Part shown: in pieces, positions 1 through 4,697 of the stretch | Numbering within the stretch: position 1 is the stretch's first letter | Layout of the letters: each line of letters begins with the position of its first letter | Source: Mycobacterium sp. | GTDB taxonomy: Bacteria; Actinomycetota; Actinomycetes; Mycobacteriales; Mycobacteriaceae | Direction of reading: 5' to 3' | DNA: 8,352 nt | Assembly: GCA_025965815.1 (NCBI GenBank) | Contig: JAOPWF010000621.1 | Coordinates: 1 to 8,352 of the forward strand | The notes under the pieces: generated by a model | What the model saw: only the letters and a program-made list of their open reading frames with translations | Told to the model about the DNA's origin: nothing | Database searches by the model: none | Made by a program: the position numbers and the translations under genes

Positions 1-338
1 GACATCGGTCGAATACTTACCCTACTGGCGCTGCCGTCGATGCATATGGCCAGTGAGGTCCTGACTGGCATGCGCAGCCGCCGAGGCGGCGTCATCGTGA
101 ACATGGCATCCGCGCCAACGCGCTGACACCGTCGCTGGTCTACGGCACCGCCTCGACCGAACGCATCACGACCGACGGGTTCAGCGGCAAACTCTTCGCC
201 CGAGCCGCCCAACAAGCTCACCTCGGTGTGCCGACAGCCGAGGACATCGCTGCGCTAACGGTGTTCCTGTGCAGCCCAGCCGCGGCGCGGTTGACCGGAC
301 AAGCGATCAGCGTCAACGGCGGTATCTCTGCGGCATAA
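1..338 (+). pseudogene. Short-chain dehydrogenase/reductase (SDR), 3' part, inactivated by an internal deletion
   Basis: The 5' end lies outside the window. From position 1 one frame reads a classical SDR middle section ending in GMRSRRGGVIVNMAS (the beta-strand and serine region), then meets a TGA at 124-126. A different frame resumes at about 105 and reads IRANALTPSLV, then a long C-terminal part with EDIAALTVFLCSPAAARLTG and a final VNGGISAA before TAA at 336-338. In intact SDRs, IVNxSS and gIRvN are separated by roughly 40 residues that carry the catalytic YxxxK motif. Here they are directly fused and out of frame, so that segment is deleted and the product cannot be an active dehydrogenase. 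The 7 bases GGCATCC at 105-111 fit both flanks (MAS in one frame, GIR in the other), which suggests deletion between short direct repeats. The family assignment is firm. The former substrate is unknown; a hydroxyacyl-CoA or alcohol dehydrogenase role in the neighbouring pathway is only a guess. Confidence 0.85.
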
Positions 339-346
339 ACCCGTCG

Positions 347-1429
347 CTACCGGCTGTGCCGCCGAGACGCGGCTCTGACATCCTCCATGTAGAGGGCGAT
401 CGCCTCCGACCGGTTGATGGCGCCGATCTTGCGAAGGATCCTCTTCACATGTGTCTTGACCGTTTCGACCGTGATGACGAGTTCGTCAGCGATGTCGGCA
501 TTGGAGGCTCCCAAAACCAGCCTTTCGAACACTTGGCGTTCACGGTCGGAGAGCGTGGCTGTCAACGCGGAATCCGCCGCGATGGTCGGGGGCTCGACGC
601 GATTGTCGTGTTCGACATCCAGGCTGATGGCGGCGGCGGCGATGCGGTCTGCTTCCTCGGTCAGCCTGGCCGCGGCGCGGGCTATCGAGGTCCGCTGGTG
701 GTGCACCCGTTCGGTGTTCACCATCCTCTCGTGCAGCAACGAATAGGCGGAGGCGAACGCGTCCAGCACGTCGATGTCGCCGACAGAGAGGCTGCCTTCG
801 CTGTGGCGGCTCACGTGAAGAAGTGCGACTACCCGCGATTCGGCGATGACCGGGGCAACGAGATAGTGCACGGAGCCGAGCAGTTCCCGGTACCCGGGCG
901 CTGCGGGCACGTCGGCCTCGTTCGTTCGGATGGTGTCGCGCAGGCGAATACAGTCCTGTTCGGGCACGCATTCACGACGCGGGATCACAGTGGGGCCGCC
1001 TAGGCCGTGGTCGGATTCTTCGACGACGAAGCCGTCGCATTCGACGAACGACAGCAAGGCCTTGCCGAAACCGAGCGCGTCACAAAGTTCCGTACAGGCT
1101 TGGCGCCCGAGCCCTTGCAGCGATCCGGCCTTTTTCATGCGACGAATGCCATCAGTCAATGACCGCACCACATCGACGCGGTCCCCGGCAGTCATCTGGC
1201 GCGCTTCGATCTGGACCTGCAGGAATGCCGTCAGCGGGCTCTGCCCAACGGTTGCCGCGGCGTCGTCGCGGATACCGCGTTCGCCGGTCAACAGTCGATC
1301 GGTGGTGGCGGCCGACATCGCGATGGCCTCGTCGAGGGTCGTTGCGTCGCCTGATCGAGGTATACCGAATGCGCTACACAGCTGTTCGTCGAGTTCGTTG
1401 AGCCTGGCGACGATCGCGCCGCTGTTCAT
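347..1429 (-). CDS. LuxR-family transcriptional regulator with GAF-like sensor domain (second gene of regulator pair)
   Basis: The product is a 360-residue cytoplasmic DNA-binding regulator. The C-terminal LuxR/GerE helix-turn-helix spans about residues 293-350: LSDRERQVFERL, then GASNADIADEL, then the recognition helix in TVKTHVKRILRKIG and the closing NRSEAIALY. The central part (about 105-235) resembles a GAF-type ligand-sensing fold, with LVAPVIAESRVVALLHV typical of its late strands. A helical linker rich in Ala, Arg and Glu (about 232-265) joins it to the DNA-binding part. There is no receiver aspartate domain, so control by a small ligand is more likely than phosphorylation. The ATG at 1429 overlaps the stop of the upstream regulator gene as ATGA and has a GGAG 7 bases before it (1440-1437), which indicates translational coupling. 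The N-terminal two-thirds aligns by eye with that neighbour, so the two are probably tandem paralogues. The stop lies 8 bp from the stop of the convergent SDR remnant. Target genes and ligand are unknown; the divergent catabolic cluster is the obvious candidate target. Confidence 0.9.
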   Translation of the reverse strand: MNSGAIVARLNELDEQLCSAFGIPRSGDATTLDEAIAMSAATTDRLLTGERGIRDDAAATVGQSPLTAFLQVQIEARQMTAGDRVDVVRSLTDGIRRMKKAGSLQGLGRQACTELCDALGFGKALLSFVECDGFVVEESDHGLGGPTVIPRRECVPEQDCIRLRDTIRTNEADVPAAPGYRELLGSVHYLVAPVIAESRVVALLHVSRHSEGSLSVGDIDVLDAFASAYSLLHERMVNTERVHHQRTSIARAAARLTEEADRIAAAAISLDVEHDNRVEPPTIAADSALTATLSDRERQVFERLVLGASNADIADELVITVETVKTHVKRILRKIGAINRSEAIALYMEDVRAASRRHSR

Positions 1430-2574
1430 CGCGACACTCCGGCATCAGCGGTGGCGATGCCGGCATACACCGCGACCGCCGCCGCCCTGCTGGACGTATG
1501 GAGCTTCTTGGCAATGTGTTTCAGATGGGACTTGACGGTGCCTTCGGAGATCACCAGGTACCGGGCAATCTGCCCGTTGGAGGCCCCGGTCGCCACGTGT
1601 GACATGATCTCGTGTTCGCGGGCGGTCAACAACGGAGTCGCGGGTTGATCGTGGCGGTAGCGAGCGTCCCACTGTCTGGGCGTGGCGCCCGACAACGACC
1701 ACAATCCCGATCGGGCTGACCGGCTGAGGAGTTCCTCGACGTTGGCGCACAGATGATCGACCTCGACGCGTTGTTGCGCGGCCTTCTCTTCGAGCACCGC
1801 GCTCTCGAATGCCACGGAAAGGCACTCAGCGAAGGCCTCCAACTGCTCGAGATGATCCGTTGTCACTATTCCGTGGGGTTCGGGGCGGTCGGCGTGCAGC
1901 ATCCCAATTGCCCTGCCCTGCACGGTGATCGGGGCGGCGATATAGCCAAAGCAGCCGGAGACCTCGATGATCTCCTTGAACGTGCGTTTGTCGTACATCG
2001 GCGACGGCACCACGGCACCGCACCTCTTGCGGACCAGTTCGGTCTCCAGCGGAGCGTCCGCCAGCTGAATGTGGCGGCCGACAACGTACTCGATGAGCCG
2101 TCGCGAGTCGGGATCGGACTTCTCGTCTTCGGCGTGCAGGTGCTGTGGCAGCCACATCGAACCCCGCACAGTGGAGATCATTGTCCGCGTAAAGGCCAAC
2201 TCCCGGCTCAGCACCACCGGGGCCGCGTGGATCATTTCGCGCGGCGGCAGGCCCCGAAGCTGTCCCAGGGCGTTACGGATCTCCGACAGGCATCTCACCC
2301 GTCGAGACAGATCGTCATCAAGCAGTTCGCACCGCAATCTCAGGATCGAGATCAAAAGTTCGGCGCTGGTCGCCGATTCGTCAGGTTGGTCGGATACCGC
2401 GATCCGTTGTTCGAGGCGTTGCCCGAGGTCGTCCAACTGGCGTCCTAACCCAGTCGGCCGCAAATCGGGCGGTGGCAGTGCGAGATGGTCGGCGGCGGCC
2501 GCAACGGCTGCCTCACCCCGCTCAAGCACCGTCGAATCCTCCGCGCTGGCTGCCGCCTGAACCCGCGAAACCAT
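1426..2574 (-). CDS. LuxR-family transcriptional regulator with GAF-like sensor domain (first gene of regulator pair)
   Basis: The product is a 382-residue regulator. Its LuxR/GerE HTH lies at about residues 315-372: LLTAREHEIMSHVATGASN, QIARYLVIS, then TVKSHLKHIAKKLHTSSRAAAVAVY. A GAF-like domain is placed at about 110-260; YIAAPITVQGRAIGMLHADR (211-230) is a characteristic strand-turn-strand of such domains. The N-terminal 110 residues are helical and contain a leucine- and arginine-rich stretch (AELLISILRLRCELLDDDL), and a helical linker follows the GAF-like part (about 255-285). The ATG at 2574 is well supported by GAGGAG at 2585-2580, 5 bases upstream. The gene lies divergent from the catabolic cluster and overlaps the next regulator gene by 4 bases. 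A promoter with an operator-like palindrome just downstream of its -10 box sits at 2616-2664, so the pair may be repressed by the same factor as the catabolic genes. Family is clear; the inducer is unknown. Confidence 0.92.
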   Translation of the reverse strand: MVSRVQAAASAEDSTVLERGEAAVAAAADHLALPPPDLRPTGLGRQLDDLGQRLEQRIAVSDQPDESATSAELLISILRLRCELLDDDLSRRVRCLSEIRNALGQLRGLPPREMIHAAPVVLSRELAFTRTMISTVRGSMWLPQHLHAEDEKSDPDSRRLIEYVVGRHIQLADAPLETELVRKRCGAVVPSPMYDKRTFKEIIEVSGCFGYIAAPITVQGRAIGMLHADRPEPHGIVTTDHLEQLEAFAECLSVAFESAVLEEKAAQQRVEVDHLCANVEELLSRSARSGLWSLSGATPRQWDARYRHDQPATPLLTAREHEIMSHVATGASNGQIARYLVISEGTVKSHLKHIAKKLHTSSRAAAVAVYAGIATADAGVSR

Positions 2575-2579
2575 CGCTT

Positions 2580-2585
2580 CTCCTC
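2580..2585 (-). promoter_or_regulatory. Shine-Dalgarno site of first LuxR gene
   Basis: On the - strand GAGGAG is followed by 5 bases (aagcg) and then the ATG at 2574. It is a strong match to the anti-SD sequence and fixes the start of the 382-residue regulator. Confidence 0.75.
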
Positions 2586-2615
2586 TCGTCTGAAGAGTCG
2601 TGCCATCGAACCGAA

Positions 2616-2634
2616 CGGTCAGACCATTGGACCA
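2616..2634 (-). promoter_or_regulatory. Operator-like element 1 (GGTCAGACC palindrome, before the regulator pair)
   Basis: The perfect palindrome GGTC-A-GACC (2617-2625) is followed by CATTGGACCA. Read on the - strand it is TGGTCCAATGGTCTGACCG, matching 15 of the first 18 bases of the element before the MDR gene and the core of the element before the CoA ligase. It begins a few bases downstream of the proposed -10 box of the regulator promoter, overlapping the expected transcription start, a position suited to repression. The palindrome shape TGGTCnGACCA is what is known for operators of FadR-subfamily GntR repressors; which protein binds here is not shown. Confidence 0.6.
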
Positions 2635-2635
2635 A

Positions 2636-2664
2636 AGTATAACTCGGCGTTAGGCAGCTCACAA
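2636..2664 (-). promoter_or_regulatory. Putative sigma-70-type promoter of the LuxR pair
   Basis: On the - strand TTGTGA (2664-2659) is separated by 17 bases from TATACT (2641-2636). The -10 agrees with the TAnnnT actinobacterial pattern and the -35 keeps TTG and the final A. Transcription would begin near 2629, giving a leader of roughly 55 bases before the ATG at 2574. This is a pattern match only; no start site has been measured. Confidence 0.5.
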
Positions 2665-2709
2665 CGGATTGGCAAAAGAGACGGCAATCACGCAAGCGTC
2701 AATTTCGGA

Positions 2710-2728
2710 CGCGATCGCGGGATCCCGC
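2710..2728. repeat. Two overlapping perfect palindromes in the divergent intergenic region
   Basis: CGCGATCGCG (2710-2719) overlaps GCGGGATCCCGC (2717-2728); both are perfect inverted repeats without a spacer. They lie between the two divergent promoters, about 50-60 bases upstream of the expected MDR transcription start, a typical position for an activator site. They may be a binding site for one of the LuxR regulators or only chance in GC-rich DNA. The rest of 2640-2760 shows no convincing small gene or RNA. Confidence 0.3.
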
Positions 2729-2740
2729 CACCCCGCATCC

Positions 2741-2769
2741 TTGTGCGCCGCCACGCCCAATGGTCTAAT
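2741..2769 (+). promoter_or_regulatory. Putative promoter of the MDR-crotonase genes
   Basis: TTGTGC (2741-2746) and TCTAAT (2764-2769) are separated by 17 bases. The -10 differs from TATAAT at one position, an important one, so the match is moderate. The -35 resembles that of the divergent regulator promoter (TTGTGA), also with a 17-base spacer. Transcription would start near 2776, about 17 bases before the ATG at 2793. The operator-like element covers the -10 and the start. Confidence 0.4.
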
Positions 2770-2780
2770 GGTCAGGCCAT
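2759..2780 (+). promoter_or_regulatory. Operator-like element 2 (tandem AATGGTCW plus palindrome, before the MDR gene)
   Basis: AATGGTCT (2759-2766) is immediately repeated as AATGGTCA (2767-2774), followed by GGCCAT. The second repeat together with GGCCAT makes the near-palindrome ATGGTCAGGCCAT (2768-2780). The same arrangement, an 8-base repeat followed by GrCC, is seen in element 1 on the other strand. The element overlaps the proposed -10 box and the transcription start and ends 2 bases before the Shine-Dalgarno site of the MDR gene. This position suggests a repressor site. Confidence 0.6.
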
Positions 2781-2782
2781 AC

Positions 2783-2788
2783 GGGAGG
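2783..2788 (+). promoter_or_regulatory. Shine-Dalgarno site of the MDR gene
   Basis: GGGAGG is followed by four T residues and the ATG at 2793. The spacing is short but acceptable, and the match supports this start over the internal ATG at 2808. Confidence 0.7.
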
Positions 2789-2792
2789 TTTT

Positions 2793-3773
2793 ATGCACGC
2801 AGTGATCATGAACGAGTTCGGCCCCGCCGCGGTGTTGCGTCCAGGCGAATTTCGCAGCCCGCCGGCGCGGCCGGGCTGGGTGACCGTGGCGTTGCGCGCC
2901 AGCGCGCTGAACTGGCATGACGTCCTAGTGCGCCAGGGCCGCTACGGGTCCCCGCTACCGCACATCATCGGCGCCGACGGTGCCGGCGTACGCACCGACA
3001 CGGGAGAGCACGTGGTGGTGCTGCCGTCGCTGAACTGGGGCGGCAGCGACAAAGCACCGAGCAGCGAATGGGAGATCCTCGGCGACCACACCCCCGGCAC
3101 TTACGCCGAGTTGGTCAGCGTTCCCGCCGACTCCCTGGCCGCCAAGCCCCCGGGCCTGAGCTGGGCCGAGGCTGCGGCACTGCCGCTGGTAGGGGTGACG
3201 ACCTACCGGGCCCTGTTCGTCCGTGGACGGCTTCGCTCCGGTGAGTCGATGCTGGTGGTCGGCGCCGGCGGCGGAATAGCCACCATGGCGATCGCCCTGG
3301 CGGTCGCCGCCGGGGTCGGCATCACGGTTACGTCCTCCTCGGCCGACACCATCGAGCGCGCGGTGTCCGCGGGTGCATCGGGCGGCGTGCTGCACAGCGA
3401 TACGGATTGGACCGAGCAGGCCCGTGCCATGTCGCCGAACACCGCCGGGTTCGATCTGGTCCTCGACCCCGTCGGCCGCTGGAACGAGTCCGTGCGCACG
3501 CTGCGGCCCGGCGGCCGGCTCGTGGTGCTCGGCGCGAACGCCGCACAAACCGCCCCCATGGACGTCCGCAGTTTCTACTTCGGCCAGTTCGATCTGCTCG
3601 GCACAACGATGGGCAGCAGCAGAGACTTCGCCGCCCTGCTCAACATGATCGATCGGTGCTCGGTGCGCGCGCCGGTAATCGACCGCGAGTTCCCGCTGGA
3701 CCGGGCCGCCGATGCACATGAACACCTCGAGGGCGGACGCACGTTCGGCAAGTGCGTACTGACGCACGACTAG
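2793..3773 (+). CDS. Zinc-free medium-chain dehydrogenase/reductase (quinone oxidoreductase-like, MDR superfamily)
   Basis: A 326-residue NAD(P)H-dependent oxidoreductase of normal MDR length. The N-terminal GroES-like domain (about 1-120) has SALNWHDVLVRQGRY and PHIIGADGAGV, the hallmark of this family. The Rossmann part begins near 150 with SMLVVGAGGGIATMAIALA (nucleotide-binding glycine cluster at 157-161), then DLVLDPVG at 221-228 and GGRLVVLGA at 240-248, and ends with the substrate-side region FYFGQFDLLGTTMGS. Only two cysteines exist (289 and 321). The catalytic zinc ligands and the four-cysteine structural zinc lobe are absent; the lobe region reads WGGSDKAPSSEWEILGDH. It is therefore more like quinone oxidoreductases or enoyl-thioester reductases than classical alcohol dehydrogenases. 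It is the first gene after the divergent promoter, and its stop overlaps the next gene's Shine-Dalgarno, so the two are cotranscribed. The substrate is unknown; reduction of an unsaturated CoA or ketone intermediate is an inference. Confidence 0.92.
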   Translation: MHAVIMNEFGPAAVLRPGEFRSPPARPGWVTVALRASALNWHDVLVRQGRYGSPLPHIIGADGAGVRTDTGEHVVVLPSLNWGGSDKAPSSEWEILGDHTPGTYAELVSVPADSLAAKPPGLSWAEAAALPLVGVTTYRALFVRGRLRSGESMLVVGAGGGIATMAIALAVAAGVGITVTSSSADTIERAVSAGASGGVLHSDTDWTEQARAMSPNTAGFDLVLDPVGRWNESVRTLRPGGRLVVLGANAAQTAPMDVRSFYFGQFDLLGTTMGSSRDFAALLNMIDRCSVRAPVIDREFPLDRAADAHEHLEGGRTFGKCVLTHD

Positions 3774-3777
3774 GAGG
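3772..3777 (+). promoter_or_regulatory. Shine-Dalgarno site deciding the GTG start of the crotonase gene
   Basis: A perfect AGGAGG overlaps the TAG stop of the MDR gene and lies 6 bases before GTG at 3784. It supports the GTG start and coupled translation of the two genes. Confidence 0.8.
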
Positions 3778-3783
3778 CGCACC

Positions 3784-4587
3784 GTGACCGAAGCGGGCGA
3801 ACTTGTCACTTACCGGCTCGAAGCCGCAGGCGCCGACGCCTTGACGGCCTACCTGACACTGAACGACCCCGAGCGGCGCAACGCGTTGTCCGACGCATTG
3901 CTGGATCAGCTGACCGAACTGCTGCAGCGCGCCGCGACCGACTCGCGGGTCCGGGTCATCGTGCTGACATCGTCACACCCGCGGATCTTCTCCTCCGGCG
4001 GCAATCTCGACGCGTTCGCCGACGATCGCGCGACGATCGCCAAGTACGCCGGGTTGGCGCGATTTCCCACCCTCTTTCGCACGCTCATCGGGATCGAAAA
4101 GCCGGTCGTCTGCGCGGCCAATGGCGACGTGCTAGCCGGCGCGCTGGGCATCGCCTTGGCCTGTGACCTGGTCATCGCTAAGGAGTCAATCCGGCTGGGC
4201 TGCCCGGAAATCAACGTCGGTGCCTTTCCGTTCATGATCTCGGCATTGATCTTCCGCGCCACCGGACGGCTGGTCGCCAACGAGCTGATGATGACCGGCC
4301 GGCTGATCAGCGCCGACGAGGCCGCCGCCGCGGGTTTGGTCAACAAGGTGGTACCCGACGCCGAGTTCGACGACGCCCTGCGCCGGTGGGTCGCCGACAT
4401 CGCCGCCAAGTCACCGTTACTGCTCGGCATGGGCAAGCGGGCGTTGGCGGCGACCCGAGACCTGCCGCTGGAATCGGCGCTGGACTATCTGCAAGCCCAG
4501 CTCGCCTTGGCCTTCACCACCGACGATCTGGCCGAAGGCGTGCTGGCCTTCAAGGAGAAACGTTCCCCGCGTTGGCGCAATGCGTGA
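3784..4587 (+). CDS. Enoyl-CoA hydratase/isomerase (crotonase) family protein lacking the first catalytic Glu
   Basis: A 267-residue protein of typical crotonase length, acting on acyl-CoA in the cytoplasm. The first oxyanion-hole segment is FSSGGNLDAF (69-78), the second is AGALG (118-122), followed by ACDLVIA and the substrate-loop PEINVGAFPF (141-150). The C-terminal part has ADEAAAAGLVNKVVP and the trimerisation helices, ending in EGVLAFKEKRSPRW, where acceptor CoA contacts are expected. In crotonase, Glu144 and Glu164 act as acid and base. By alignment to GGGxELAxxCD the first is Gly122 here, while the second is kept as Glu142. Single-Glu variants with a GALG segment include LiuC-type proteins and isomerase-like members, so hydration, isomerisation or another acyl-CoA reaction are all possible. 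The GTG start has a perfect Shine-Dalgarno site. The gene follows the MDR gene by 10 bases and precedes a 110-base gap with a new promoter. Family is certain, reaction is not. Confidence 0.93.
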   Translation: MTEAGELVTYRLEAAGADALTAYLTLNDPERRNALSDALLDQLTELLQRAATDSRVRVIVLTSSHPRIFSSGGNLDAFADDRATIAKYAGLARFPTLFRTLIGIEKPVVCAANGDVLAGALGIALACDLVIAKESIRLGCPEINVGAFPFMISALIFRATGRLVANELMMTGRLISADEAAAAGLVNKVVPDAEFDDALRRWVADIAAKSPLLLGMGKRALAATRDLPLESALDYLQAQLALAFTTDDLAEGVLAFKEKRSPRWRNA

Positions 4588-4605
4588 CATCCCTCTTCTG
4601 GGTCA

Positions 4606-4634
4606 TTGCTACTTCGGTCTGACCATTCTACGAT
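4606..4634 (+). promoter_or_regulatory. Putative internal promoter before the acyl-CoA ligase
   Basis: TTGCTA (4606-4611) is followed after 17 bases by TACGAT (4629-4634), which fits the TAnnnT -10 pattern. The expected start near 4641 gives a leader of about 57 bases. It lies in the only sizeable gap of the catabolic cluster, and the operator-like palindrome fills the spacer between the boxes. Pattern match only. Confidence 0.5.
4615..4626 (-). promoter_or_regulatory. Operator-like element 3 (GGTCTGACC palindrome, before the acyl-CoA ligase)
   Basis: CGGTCTGACCAT contains the perfect palindrome GGTC-T-GACC (4616-4624). On the - strand it reads AATGGTCAGACCG when one base beyond is included, the same core as elements 1 and 2 in the divergent intergenic region. 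The upstream tandem half, TGGTCY in the other two, is degraded here to TCGTAG. It lies between the -35 and -10 boxes of the proposed promoter, a position where a bound protein would block RNA polymerase. Confidence 0.6.
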
Positions 4635-4684
4635 TCTAAGGATTGGCGCCTCCGGTGCGCGCCGGACGGCGGATCCCGAGAACC

Positions 4685-4689
4685 GAGGA
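4685..4689 (+). promoter_or_regulatory. Shine-Dalgarno site of the acyl-CoA ligase
   Basis: GAGGA lies 8 bases before the ATG at 4698 and supports that start. Confidence 0.6.
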
Positions 4690-4697
4690 ACAGCGCG

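Noticed and set aside
339..346. Possible bidirectional terminator between the SDR remnant and the LuxR pair
   Set aside because: Only 8 bases separate the stops and no stem-loop with a T-run is visible around them.
269..1003. Long + strand open frame opposite the 360-residue LuxR gene
   Set aside because: It lies antisense to a well-supported gene, its translation has no recognisable domain, and long antisense frames are common in high-GC DNA. Its start is inside the SDR remnant.
1753..2448. 231-codon + strand open frame opposite the first LuxR gene
   Set aside because: It is antisense to a gene with clear GAF-like and HTH domains and a strong Shine-Dalgarno; the predicted protein is rich in Arg, His and Gly with no family resemblance.
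4645..4670. Short hairpin TCCGG-TGCGCG-CCGGA in the leader of the ligase gene
   Set aside because: A 5-bp stem with a 6-base loop is expected by chance in GC-rich DNA. No riboswitch core or T-tract is present, so neither a riboswitch nor a terminator can be supported.
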